Below the pieces are notes generated by a model that was not told the origin of the DNA, did no database searches, and was given only the letters and a program-made list of their open reading frames with translations. The position numbers were made by a program, and so were the translations under genes. DNA of 63,629 nucleotides from Candidatus Woesearchaeota archaeon (GTDB taxonomy: Archaea; Nanobdellota; Nanobdellia; Woesearchaeales; GW2011-AR4), in NCBI GenBank assembly GCA_016187465.1, contig JACPJQ010000006.1:1-63629 (forward strand). Direction: 5' to 3'. Shown piece after piece: positions 33,635 through 42,800 of the stretch. The first letter of the stretch is position 1; every line of letters begins with the position of its first letter.

Positions 33635-34192
33635 TCAGTTATCCAGTATTCTTTCAAGTTTTATCTTATTTGTAAGGCCATAAGGATATTTTTTTATTAT
33701 TCCAAGCGACTCCAGTCTTTTTACTATCCTGTGGACTTTGACTTTTGAAAGCCCTGTATTCTTAACAAGCTCTGATTGAGTCAAGGCTCCGTTGTTATTT
33801 TCAAGCTCGGTTATGACAATTTTTTCATCTGGTGTAACCATTGATTCTATTACATCTCTCTTTAGCTCTTTGGTTTCCTTTTCCCTTAAAAGTCTTATTA
33901 AGAACACGCCTGAAGCTATGGAAATCAAAGAGCCTATAAATGTAAGAATCAATGCTATTACAGATAATCCTGGCCTGAATCTTGTTGCCTGACGCGCTAT
34001 CCTGTACGGCATTGTAAGATTGCCCATTTCAGAAGTCGGTATAAACCGTGTCCTGGAATAAAAGAAATAGGACGCATAAATGAATATCAGCAACACCACC
34101 CCGCCATAAATCAGATTTGCTGCTGCTATAACCCAATAAAACTTTCTGTCTTTCCTGTTTGTGTTTTGCGGTTTCATGTTGTTTCGTTTCAT
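33635..34192 (-). CDS. Membrane-tethered winged-helix transcriptional regulator
   Basis: 185 residues. Two membrane helices (VIAAANLIYGGVVLLIFIYASYFFY and LSVIALILTFIGSLISIASGVFLI) enclose a ~30-residue outside loop. The cytoplasmic C-terminus is a MarR/ArsR-like winged helix (VITELENNNGALTQSELVKNTGLSKVKVHRIVKRLESLGIIKKYP). This topology suits a one-component membrane sensor. It is divergent from the MacB-type ABC transporter genes, and a 21-bp repeat occurs twice between them, the first copy covering its own start codon. Autoregulation and control of the transporter are inferred. Confidence 0.82.
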   Translation of the reverse strand: MKRNNMKPQNTNRKDRKFYWVIAAANLIYGGVVLLIFIYASYFFYSRTRFIPTSEMGNLTMPYRIARQATRFRPGLSVIALILTFIGSLISIASGVFLIRLLREKETKELKRDVIESMVTPDEKIVITELENNNGALTQSELVKNTGLSKVKVHRIVKRLESLGIIKKYPYGLTNKIKLERILDN

Positions 34193-34239
34193 CTGGTTTC
34201 AAGAAGAATTTATAAAGGGTTTCGTTTCATCTGGTTTCA
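34181..34239. promoter_or_regulatory. Two perfect 21-bp direct repeats, probable operators
   Basis: The sequence beginning GTTTCGTTTCATCTGGTTTC occurs at 34181-34201 and again at 34219-34239, 38 bp apart start to start. The first copy includes the start codon of the membrane-tethered regulator; the second lies upstream of the ABC transporter genes. A minus-strand TATA box lies between. Each repeat holds three GAAAC units on the minus strand. Confidence 0.7.
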
Positions 34240-34275
34240 GATATATGGATTCGCTATTTAAATCTTTTGAACAAG

Positions 34276-34962
34276 ATGGTAAAGTCTGAAATAATCAGGC
34301 TGGAAAAGGTCTGGAAGGTGTATAAAATGGGAGAGATAGACGTAAATGCACTCAGAGGCGTGAACATGACTATAAATCAAGGCGATTTTGTAGCTATCAC
34401 GGGCTCAAGCGGCTCGGGAAAGAGCACTATGATGAACCTTGTGGGATGCCTGGATTTGCCGAGCAAAGGCGCCATATACCTCGACAATAGGGACATTTCA
34501 AAATTAAAAGAGTCTGAGCTGGCTCAAATTAGGGGGAAGAAGATTGGATTTATCTTCCAGCAATTTCATCTTATCCCTACTTTAACAGCAGCTGAAAATG
34601 TAATGCTGCCATTGGAGTTCCAAGATTCTCCTACGGAAGCGGCGATGAAAAAAGCATCAGAGATACTGAACATGGTTGGGCTTGGGGACAGAAGAGGGCA
34701 TTTGCCAACCCAGCTTTCAGGCGGGCAGCAGCAAAGAGTTGCAATTGCAAGAAGCCTGGCAAATAATCCGGATGTTGTTCTTGCAGATGAGCCAACTGGA
34801 AACCTTGACAGCATTGCCGGAGCAAATGTCATAGATTTGCTTGAAACCTTGTGGAAAAAAGAGGGAAAAACGATCATTATGGTGACGCACGACTTAAAAA
34901 TAGCCAGTCATGCCAAAAGGATTATTCAATTAAAAGATGGTCAAATATTAAAGGGAGGATGA
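34276..34962 (+). CDS. MacB/LolD-type ABC transporter ATP-binding protein
   Basis: 228 residues from the ATG at 34276 (a TTG at 34267 is possible). Walker A GSSGSGKST, Q-loop FIFQQFHLIPTLTAAENV, signature LSGGQQQRVAIARSL, Walker B VVLADEPTGNLD and H-loop IIMVTHDL are all present, so it should be an active ATPase. It belongs to the MacB/LolD/FtsE-like family, which drives mechanotransmission or export with an FtsX-type permease. The permease is encoded at 36265, with an exported CARDB-type protein between. Confidence 0.93.
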   Translation: MVKSEIIRLEKVWKVYKMGEIDVNALRGVNMTINQGDFVAITGSSGSGKSTMMNLVGCLDLPSKGAIYLDNRDISKLKESELAQIRGKKIGFIFQQFHLIPTLTAAENVMLPLEFQDSPTEAAMKKASEILNMVGLGDRRGHLPTQLSGGQQQRVAIARSLANNPDVVLADEPTGNLDSIAGANVIDLLETLWKKEGKTIIMVTHDLKIASHAKRIIQLKDGQILKGG

Positions 34963-34967
34963 TTAAT

Positions 34968-36263
34968 ATGAAAAAAATATTATTAAGCATTGTTTTGTTT
35001 TTGGTGATATTAAACGCCGTTCATGCAGTCGAGTACGAATCTCCGGTTATTAAAGTAACATTGCTTAACCAAGATCCCAGTCCTGCAAGAGCAGGGGATA
35101 CGGCAGAAATAAGATTAAGAGTGGAAAATACCGGAGGCGGAACTGTTGAGAATCTTCAGGTGGAATTTTTGCAAAATTATCCATTTGCAGTCATAGACGG
35201 GCCAACCTTGCAGAATCTTGGAACCTTGTATGCTTACCAGACCGCTAAAAATTACATTAACACCCTGTATAAATTGAAAATTGACAAGGATGCTGTCAAA
35301 GGCAAGCATGAGTTAAAAGCCAGGTATAGGTCTAAGGGCAGTGAATGGATTACTGTCACTTTCAACATTGATGTCACCAGCAAGGAATTTGCTCAGATAA
35401 TCTATGTTGACAAGGCAAAAATTGAGCCAGGAAAGGAAACAGAGATGAAGTTTACAATTACAAATATCGGCAGCGCCCCTCTGCAAAACATGGTTTTTTC
35501 ATGGTCTGAAGCTGATGGTGTTATTCTGCCAGTGTTTTCTGATGACACAAAATACATTAAATATCTTGATATTGGAGATTCTATTGAATTAAAGTACACT
35601 GTAATTGCAGATGTAAATGCCCAGCCAGGACTATACCAACTTGATTTAAACCTGAAATATGAATCTTTAACAAATACGACATCCACGGTAATAAAAACCA
35701 AAGCGGGAATTTTTGTTGGCGGAGAAACGGATTTTGATGTTGTATTTTCCCAAAGTTCCCAGGGCCAGACATCGCTCTCGGTTGCAAATACGGGGAACAA
35801 TCCTGCGCAGTCAGTTTCTGTGAGGATTCCGGAGCAGCTGACTTTCAGGGTTGCAGGAAGCAATTCGGCAATCATTGGAAATCTTGACAAAGGCGATTAT
35901 ACTGTCGTTTCGTTCCAGATAACCCAAAGCACGGGAAATTTCACCGGAGCTAGCAGGCAAAGGCAATCTTCTCAAAATTCTCAGGCTTCAAATCTTCAAA
36001 ATTTGGCATCGGCAAGAAACAATAACCTCAGAGTTGTCATAGATTACACAGATACGACAGGAGGGAGAAGAAGCCTAGAAAAGAATGTTTCGATACAATT
36101 CAGGCCGGATGCGGCAAGTCAAACTTCTGCCAATGCGGGAGCTAGCAGGCAAACAAGCTTTTTTTCGAGCTGGATTTTTTACATAATATTGATAGCTATT
36201 GCAGGAGCAGGATGGCATTTCAGAAAAAAGATTATTGCAGTCTTCTCAAAAAGCAAAAAATAG
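34968..36263 (+). CDS. Exported membrane-anchored CARDB/COG1361-type protein of the ABC system
   Basis: 431 residues from the ATG at 34968 behind GGGAGGATGATTAAT. Signal peptide (ILLSIVLFLVILNAVHA), then three beta-sandwich repeats of the S-layer/CARDB type (VKVTLLNQDPSPARAGDTAEIRLRVENTG-like openings, IEPGKETEMKFTITNIGSAP), a Gln/Ser-rich linker, and a C-terminal membrane helix (WIFYIILIAIAGAGWHF) with a Lys-rich tail. It lies between ATPase and permease genes, so it probably acts as their extracellular partner, in the place a periplasmic adaptor occupies in bacterial MacAB systems. Confidence 0.85.
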   Translation: MKKILLSIVLFLVILNAVHAVEYESPVIKVTLLNQDPSPARAGDTAEIRLRVENTGGGTVENLQVEFLQNYPFAVIDGPTLQNLGTLYAYQTAKNYINTLYKLKIDKDAVKGKHELKARYRSKGSEWITVTFNIDVTSKEFAQIIYVDKAKIEPGKETEMKFTITNIGSAPLQNMVFSWSEADGVILPVFSDDTKYIKYLDIGDSIELKYTVIADVNAQPGLYQLDLNLKYESLTNTTSTVIKTKAGIFVGGETDFDVVFSQSSQGQTSLSVANTGNNPAQSVSVRIPEQLTFRVAGSNSAIIGNLDKGDYTVVSFQITQSTGNFTGASRQRQSSQNSQASNLQNLASARNNNLRVVIDYTDTTGGRRSLEKNVSIQFRPDAASQTSANAGASRQTSFFSSWIFYIILIAIAGAGWHFRKKIIAVFSKSKK

Positions 36264-36264
36264 G

Positions 36265-37524
36265 ATGAAATTTAAAAAATCATTCAGGCTTGCTTTGAAT
36301 ATTTTGCTGCATAGCAAACTAAGAAGCTGGCTTACCATAATTGGAATTGTTATTGGCGTTGCTGCAATAGTCGCCATCGTCTCAATCGGGGAAGGAGCGC
36401 AGGCAAATGTGCAGGAGAGGCTTGGTGGGCTCGGAGCAGACATAATTACAGTCTCGCCGGGATTTCAAAGGGCTGCTGGCGGCTTTAGAGGAGGATTTGG
36501 CGGAGGGGGCGGAGGTGGTGGAAATGCAGCCACTACGACAAGCGCTAAGAATTTAACAAATAGGGACATTCAGGTAGTAAAATCAGTTGAGGGAATAAGT
36601 TTTGTTAATGGAATAGTTTCAGGAAGGGCTGATGTTTCCTTTCTCGCAGAATCTGCTTCTGTAAACGTCCAGGGAGTTGATACTCTGGCATGGAGCAATA
36701 TTTTAACAACAGAACTCGAATCCGGACGCTATTTGAATCAAGGTGATAATAATGTTATCGTCATTGGAAGCAGGATAGCAAGATCAACTTTCAAGCAGCC
36801 TCTTGTTCTAAACAGGGATATCACAATCGAAGGCAGGCTTTTCAAGATTGTCGGCATTCTGAAAGAATCCGGCAGCGGTGGAGATGATAACAGGATTTTC
36901 ATGCCAATTGAGCAGGCAAGAAATGTCATTGAAGATGCAGGCAATGAAAAAATTGATTCTATAGTAATTAAAGTAAGTGATGCAAATTTTGTTACTGAAA
37001 AATCGTCTGAAATAGACTCAATGCTTATGCTGTCAAGGCACGTTACAAACAGGACAAAGGATTTTACTGTGGCTTCTTCCCAAGCAACACTTGAAAGAGT
37101 TCAGGGAGTAACTGAAACTTTTACCCTTTTTTTAGGCGCCATAGCTGCTGTTTCATTGCTTGTGGGTGCTGTTGGAATTGCTAATACAATGTTTACCTCA
37201 GTTCTTGAAAAGACTAAAGAAATAGGAATAATGAAAGCCATTGGCGCGAGGAACTTTGATATTATGATGATATTCTTGCTTAATTCAGGGTTGGTAGGGC
37301 TCGTTGGGGGACTTCTTGGCATCGGATTAGGCTCTGCAATTTCTTTTGTTCTTCCAAACTTCTTGTCTGGAATAGGGCCCGGAGGAAGCGTAAGAACTGT
37401 TATTCCGATAAGCCTTCTTGTTGAGGCATTGCTTATTTCCATAAGCATAGGGATGATCGCAGGCGCCATTCCGGCTTACAGGGCATCGAAGCTGAAGCCA
37501 GTGGACGCTTTAAGGTACGAATAG
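36265..37524 (+). CDS. MacB/FtsX-type ABC transporter permease
   Basis: 419 residues from the ATG at 36265, directly after the previous stop. First helix LRSWLTIIGIVIGVAAIVAIVSIGEGAQ, a large outside MacB-type domain of ~230 residues beginning with a Gly-rich loop (about 75-90), then three helices with the FtsX signature (VEAL-type; VLEKTKEIGIMKAIGARNFDIMMIFLLNSG) and end AIPAYRASKLKPVDALRYE. It pairs with the ATPase at 34276. Likely function is export of, or mechanical coupling to, an envelope substrate. The last gene of the unit; a hairpin at 37580 follows. Confidence 0.92.
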   Translation: MKFKKSFRLALNILLHSKLRSWLTIIGIVIGVAAIVAIVSIGEGAQANVQERLGGLGADIITVSPGFQRAAGGFRGGFGGGGGGGGNAATTTSAKNLTNRDIQVVKSVEGISFVNGIVSGRADVSFLAESASVNVQGVDTLAWSNILTTELESGRYLNQGDNNVIVIGSRIARSTFKQPLVLNRDITIEGRLFKIVGILKESGSGGDDNRIFMPIEQARNVIEDAGNEKIDSIVIKVSDANFVTEKSSEIDSMLMLSRHVTNRTKDFTVASSQATLERVQGVTETFTLFLGAIAAVSLLVGAVGIANTMFTSVLEKTKEIGIMKAIGARNFDIMMIFLLNSGLVGLVGGLLGIGLGSAISFVLPNFLSGIGPGGSVRTVIPISLLVEALLISISIGMIAGAIPAYRASKLKPVDALRYE

Positions 37525-37579
37525 GGAGTATAATGCCCCTGCGGAGCAACAGACCTTAGTCGAGATGCCCACCCTTTTC

Positions 37580-37602
37580 TATCTTAGTTTTCTTTTAAGA
37601 TA
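37580..37602 (+). terminator. Hairpin after the ABC operon
   Basis: TATCTTA (37580-37586) pairs with TAAGATA (37596-37602) in an AT-rich tract 55 nt after the permease stop codon. A probable transcript end. Confidence 0.4.
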
Positions 37603-37676
37603 AATGTCAAAGTATTTATTTTTTTCGCATCCAAGAGGAAAATAGCTTGATTTGAGAAAAAAGAGGTGAATCTTAT

Positions 37677-38342
37677 TTAGAATAATTCTCGGTTTAATAT
37701 TTGCCTTAAGACTGCATTTGGGGAGTTTTTTAAATTTTTATGAATGGTGATATATCCATCTTCCCTGAGTTGTCTTTTTTTGTTTATAACAAAATCACAT
37801 AACTGCACGAAATGTTGATAAGGGACTGCTTGCTCCAATAGCTGATTATTAAAGTTAAGATTTTTGTTATGTTCTAAAAATATTTTAATTATAGCAGAAT
37901 AAATATCTCTAGTTGGTTTTGTCAAATTAAATGTTCCTTGACTTGTAAAAATTCTGTAAAAGCTGTTATACCAGTGAAAATGCGGTCCGGTTAATTTGTT
38001 TTCTCCTAAGAAGGCCATTGTTTTGTTTTTGTGGGTTTTTTCTACACTTATATCAATCCTCAATAAATTTAAATCAGGTTGGTTAGGGTTATTATCATTA
38101 ATTCCCATGCCAATTAAAAATGATTCAAATCTGCCATGATATTGCAACATTAACCCTACTTCTTCATTTAAAGGTACAATAGAACCATAACCATCCTTCA
38201 TGTTGCTTAGCAATTCATTTAATCTGCTATCTGGTAACTTGAATTCAATTTTTTTAAGAATGTTTGTTGTTAAATTGGGAAATACAAACTTGTTTGCCAG
38301 GTAATTTTTCTCTTCATTGGTAAAAACGCTTTTGTTTGACAT
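37677..38342 (-). CDS. Unrecognised 221-residue soluble protein
   Basis: I do not recognise the family. The protein has no membrane segment or cysteine pattern (one Cys). Conspicuous parts are a central stretch VGLMLQYHGRFESFLIGMGI, a strand-rich LLRIDISVEKTHKNKTMAFLG, and GPHFHWYNSFYRIF with two histidines. The C-terminus is basic and helical. It is divergent from the HTH-nucleotidyltransferase gene at 38510, separated by a 30-bp perfect palindrome. Codon use is more AT-rich than in the ABC operon, which suggests acquired DNA. Confidence 0.65.
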   Translation of the reverse strand: MSNKSVFTNEEKNYLANKFVFPNLTTNILKKIEFKLPDSRLNELLSNMKDGYGSIVPLNEEVGLMLQYHGRFESFLIGMGINDNNPNQPDLNLLRIDISVEKTHKNKTMAFLGENKLTGPHFHWYNSFYRIFTSQGTFNLTKPTRDIYSAIIKIFLEHNKNLNFNNQLLEQAVPYQHFVQLCDFVINKKRQLREDGYITIHKNLKNSPNAVLRQILNRELF

Positions 38343-38360
38343 TATTATTTATTGAAAGAG

Positions 38361-38390
38361 ACTATTAAACCTGTCGACAGGTTTAATAGT
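38361..38390. promoter_or_regulatory. Perfect 30-bp palindrome
   Basis: ACTATTAAACCTGTC (38361-38375) is followed directly by its exact reverse complement (38376-38390). It stands 19 bp upstream of the start of the minus-strand gene at 38342 and far enough from 38510 to control either gene. A palindrome of this length with no spacer suggests an operator or a recognition site of a mobile element. Confidence 0.65.
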
Positions 38391-38436
38391 GTGTTAACAA
38401 TTTAAATCTTTTGGTTTTTGGGTTTTTATGACTTCT

Positions 38437-38454
38437 ATTTACCATTTGGTAAAT
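38437..38454. promoter_or_regulatory. Palindromic operator upstream of the HTH-nucleotidyltransferase gene
   Basis: ATTTACCA-TT-TGGTAAAT, an 8-bp perfect dyad, lies 50 bp before the TATA box TATATAAA (38486-38493). The HTH of the gene at 38510 is the natural candidate to bind it. Confidence 0.5.
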
Positions 38455-38509
38455 TATGCCTTTTTGGTAGTTTAAAACCGAAAAGTATATAAATATCCTT
38501 ATTTCCTAT

Positions 38510-39139
38510 ATGGAAACAATTATATCCAAAATGGAAACAATTACACCTTACCAAATGAGGATAATATTGTTGCTGCTTAAAGATTTCTCTACTATGCACA
38601 CTATAACCTCAATTGGGAAAGAATTGGGCATGACAAGAAGCGGGATATGGAAAGTCTTGATGAAATTGAAAAAAGAAAATTACATAACATTGGAAACAAC
38701 AGGGAAAGAGACAAGTTTGATTATTCCAAGACTTAATTTAAGAAATGAATTGTTGGAAAAATATCTTAATTTTGCCCTGAGCAAGGAAGCAAAAGAGCAC
38801 GAGCGATGGATTTTCAATTTTACAGAAGCCAAAGAGCATGTAAGCTTTTTCATTCTTTATGGAAGCGTGTTAAAATCGTATGCAAAAGCTAAAGACCTAG
38901 ATGTTATTGGCATCATTCCCGACCGAAAAAGCTTTAAAAGGCTTCACGAATCGCTTGATAAAATCCAAAAAAGCGAATCTAAGCGTATTCACACAATCAA
39001 TTTTACCGAATCGGAATTTAGGGAAGAACTCTTGAAACCAAACAAGGCTTTTGTTGAGGCAGTTAAGAAAGGCGTTGTCCTTTTCGGGCAGGAAGGATTC
39101 ATAAAATTCATGAAAAAATTGCATGGAGTGTCAAAATGA
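38510..39139 (+). CDS. HTH-fused minimal nucleotidyltransferase (MNT-type)
   Basis: 209 residues. The N-terminal winged helix (MRIILLLLKDFSTMHTITSIGKELGMTRSGIWKVLMKLKKE) is followed by a nucleotidyltransferase core with FFILYGSVLKSYAKAKDLDV, that is the GS...D-x-D metal-binding pattern of MNT proteins. In HEPN/MNT modules the MNT adenylylates and silences the HEPN toxin; the next gene is HEPN-like. The segment ATGGAAACAATTA is duplicated at 38510 and 38531, so the start may be either ATG. Stop and next ATG overlap (ATGA). Confidence 0.78.
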   Translation: METIISKMETITPYQMRIILLLLKDFSTMHTITSIGKELGMTRSGIWKVLMKLKKENYITLETTGKETSLIIPRLNLRNELLEKYLNFALSKEAKEHERWIFNFTEAKEHVSFFILYGSVLKSYAKAKDLDVIGIIPDRKSFKRLHESLDKIQKSESKRIHTINFTESEFREELLKPNKAFVEAVKKGVVLFGQEGFIKFMKKLHGVSK

Positions 39140-39678
39140 GCGTGTTAGAAAAAGTAAAGAATTGCTTCATAAATGCAAAGAAAGATGAGGAGAAGGGCAA
39201 GAAGCATAAGGGCTTGTTAGTTGCAGAGCCGAATCATGAGCAGGCATTGGATTATATTAAGAAGGCAAAAGAGAATTTGGAATGGTGTGAAAAATACAAA
39301 AAAGAAGGGGCTGATTACAAGCTTCCTGAAGAATGGTTTTACACGATTTATTACTGCGCTCTTGCCATTTTATCAGAATTCGGCATTGAAAGCAGAAACC
39401 AAAAATGCACAGCTTTATTTCTAAGGTGTGTAAAAGATGCCAACCTGATAACGTTAGATGATGATTTCATAGACAGAATCACTGTTCATAGCGAAATAGA
39501 AAAAAAGACAGATGTTGATGAGCGCGAAGAGGCCCGATATGGGTCAAAAGTTAAAGACAGCGAAATAGTTGAGAAATATGATGTTATGATGGAGCGATGC
39601 AAAACATGCATTGCCCAGACTGAAGAGCTTGTTTTCAGCAAAAGAGAATTCAAGATTCCGAAAGAAGCAATGGAGTAA
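39136..39678 (+). CDS. HEPN-like protein, partner of the nucleotidyltransferase
   Basis: 180 residues, almost all helical: HEQALDYIKKAKENLEWCEKYKK, then EEWFYTIYYCALAILSEFGI and VDEREEARYGSKVKDSEIVEKY. The plan matches HEPN domains, and its 4-nt overlap with an MNT gene supports the call. The usual R-x4-6-H ribonuclease motif is not clear; RITVH near residue 115 has only three residues between Arg and His, so toxicity cannot be assumed. Confidence 0.7.
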   Translation: MSVLEKVKNCFINAKKDEEKGKKHKGLLVAEPNHEQALDYIKKAKENLEWCEKYKKEGADYKLPEEWFYTIYYCALAILSEFGIESRNQKCTALFLRCVKDANLITLDDDFIDRITVHSEIEKKTDVDEREEARYGSKVKDSEIVEKYDVMMERCKTCIAQTEELVFSKREFKIPKEAME

Positions 39679-39703
39679 AAGTGAAATAAGATAACATGTT
39701 AAA

Positions 39704-39850
39704 ATGAGCCTACTATCAATTTCCCCAAACGTGACCAATTCTGTAAGCAAGAGAGAAGAATTCAATGAAAAAATCAAGATTTTTTCAAGCATGCAAAATA
39801 TTTCATATTTTTCATACAACAAAGAAATAGAAAAAAGAATAGAACAATAA
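39704..39850 (+). CDS. Possible 48-residue protein after the HEPN gene
   Basis: The ATG at 39704 opens 48 codons starting MSLLSISPNVTNSVSKREEF and ending in a charged helix (NKEIEKRIEQ), 25 nt after the HEPN stop. No clear ribosome site is seen. It could be a third gene of the module or a chance frame; it ends 2 nt before the convergent giant gene. Confidence 0.35.
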   Translation: MSLLSISPNVTNSVSKREEFNEKIKIFSSMQNISYFSYNKEIEKRIEQ

Positions 39851-39852
39851 TT

Positions 39853-42800
39853 TTATTTATTTTTTGCATATGTTTTGAATTCCTCTGCTTTCTTATAATG
39901 CATCTCTGCCTTTTTCTGCATTCCTTTTTTGGACAGTTTGTCTGCTTTCCTTTGGTGATATCGTGCTTTAAGGCTGCTAATCTTTGAAAATCTCTTTGCT
40001 ATAAATTCTGGGCCGCCTGTTGTCCTGTATACAAGAATATACCCAACAATTCCAAATACAACAAGAATTGTAATCAATGTGCCTATTTTGAGTTCTCTTA
40101 CAGCTTTAGCATTGGCTAATACTCTGTCTATAGCTGCACCTGTAATTGCACCTAAGCCAGTTCTCTTTGCTGCTTGAGGCTCTGAAGTTAGGTTAGACTG
40201 ATTTGTTTCAGCTGTTTTTGTCTCAATTGCCTGCTCTGTTTCGTTCGATACTGCAAATGCTGTTATAGGTGTTGGTAGAACAGCTTCACAAGTTTGGCTT
40301 GTAACTGGTGATTTAGATTCTTCAGGGCATTGTGTTTCCTGCGTATGTTGCGGTACTTTCACAAAATTACATGTTCTTGTTTGGAATCCATTAATGCAAC
40401 TTGACCAATCACTACATTGCCAATCCATGTTGCAGACGTAGAATAGTCCTGCACCACCACCGCCTCCTCCACCGCTGCTCCCTCCCCCGCCTCCACCGCC
40501 ACCGCCGCCAGATGATCCACCATCACCAGTAGATGGGCAACTTCCAACATCAGCAGGGCAGTTAGAGCACAATTCACCATTACTTACGATTCCGTCACCA
40601 CAATAAGATTGCTGTTGTATTCCAGAATGTACCAATCCTGTTATCTTGAAAGTTTTATTTGTTTCATCAGCAAAAGTGCAATTGTATTTGTCATTGTTTG
40701 CTGTTCCGGGGCATTCGATACCAAATTCGTCTACACCATTGCATAAAGATGAAATCTGAGTTATAGAAGTTACCTCAGCATCCTTTATGCATAATGTTGT
40801 TAAGTTGTTTATATTATCGACGTAAACTGTTTTTGTCCCAACTATAGGTTGTCCTTTTATGTATACAATTGTCATGCCATTAGTGGCGTTTACTTGAATG
40901 TCAATGCTTATATTTCTTAAATCAAGCATTCCTTGACTAAAGTTGAATGCAAATTCAACTATTATTTTGTTATTATTGTAAATTCTAATTGAATTTTCTC
41001 CATCAAACTTTTTGTTTAAATCAGTAGACCCTTCTATTTCAACAACAGGATTTATCGATGAAGTATTTATATTGCTAGAATTGCCAAATAGCATATCTTC
41101 TGTGTCATTTATTTTATCATTGTCATTATCAGTGTCACATACGTCTCCTAATTCATCGTCATCTAAATTATCTTGATTTGGATTTGGAATATCTTTGCAG
41201 TTATCTTCTCTGTCAGGAACACCGTCATTATCAGAATCTACATTAACCAAAAATGTTGTCAAGATAGAATTACTGTTTGCAAGCTTATCATGACATTTAA
41301 ATTCGTACCAGTAAACATTATTGTCTAATAGATTATCATAATAAAATTGATGTATCAATGAAAGATTAACCCCTCCCCCACCTCCTCCGCCGCTGCTGCC
41401 TGATGGGCAACGTTCATTGACATCAGCTACTTCAAAACTCCAGTTGTAGCTGTTAGTCATTAAGTTACCTGCCATGTCCTTGCACTTTACAAATACTGTA
41501 TAATTCTTTGCAATGCCAATATCATAATTGTAGGAATACCTATGCAATGATTGCCCCGATAAAACCCGATTGAATGAAATATCCATATCGTCATGATTTT
41601 TATCTTGGTCTATACTCCCTCTGCAAACGGATCTTTCATTTGTGAAGAATTCTAAATTGACAGAACAAATTCCAGAAAGGGTTCCATTAGGGCTTCCATT
41701 AAATGGTTGAGGTGAAGTTTTATCTCCAATATCATAATTATAAACGTCGTTTAAAAAGCAGAAACTTTGCTCATTCGTAGTTAAATTAATCCAAGTAAAG
41801 TTAGTTGAAATTGTAGAATTGTATAGGGGATTTATTATGTCTATTCTTGGAGAAGTCCTATCAACGATAAATGATGCATAAGTTAATATTGAATTGGAGA
41901 ATGCATCTGAACAATTTATGGCAACATGGTATGTCTCGTGAGATGTCCCTACTTCATAAACGCTAGTGTTAATTAATTGTTTATGTATTTTTCCACCAGT
42001 TATTGATAAATTATGAGGAATTTCAAATGATTGACATGCAATCGCTTCTGGTAAATTATCATTGTTTGGACATCTAAGCGGATTATAAGTGCAAACAGCA
42101 TCTTCATTTGTTGTAACATTCAATAAAACGTTATCTGCTTTGGTTACCAAACCATCATTTGGACTAATAATTGTTATATTTGGTGGTGTTGTATCAACAG
42201 AAAAAGTTACTGAATCTATGTTTGAATTATTTGATGTATCAGTGCAATTTACGCTTAGTTCATACCATTCATCATCCTTTGTATCTTTTAAATTGGTAAT
42301 TAATTGAGAATGATTTAAGTCACCAGTTGTTGATATATTAAATGGTACAGTTTGAATACATTCTGTTACAGTTCTTCCTTCACCCGAACCATTGGAGAAG
42401 TTTTCAGAAATGATACCACTAGTTACTTCGAATTGACTTATATTTTTATTTAAAAAACAAAATATTTGAGAATATGTGCATGTTGTATTTTCATCAGTTA
42501 TTACATTTAGCCATGTTGAATTGGTTGATAGTGTTGCATTGTTTATTGGAACAATTATTGTTACCGATGGTGGTGTATCAACAGTGGTATCTGTATCTGA
42601 GGTAGTTTTGTTTTCTATATTTCCAACATTATCTTTCGCTATAGACCTGAATCTGTAATTATGTCCATTGACACCATTAAAAATAGCTGAATGTTCTGTT
42701 GTGTCATCAAGCCAAATTTGCCAAGGTTCATTATTGTCGCTGTATTCTATGTCAAAACTAGCAATGCCTGAGCCATTAGAAATTAATTTGAGAGCAGTCT

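Noticed and set aside
37650-37680. GAGGTGAATCTT resembling a ribosome site
   Set aside because: It is followed by ATT-TAG and no open frame on the plus strand.
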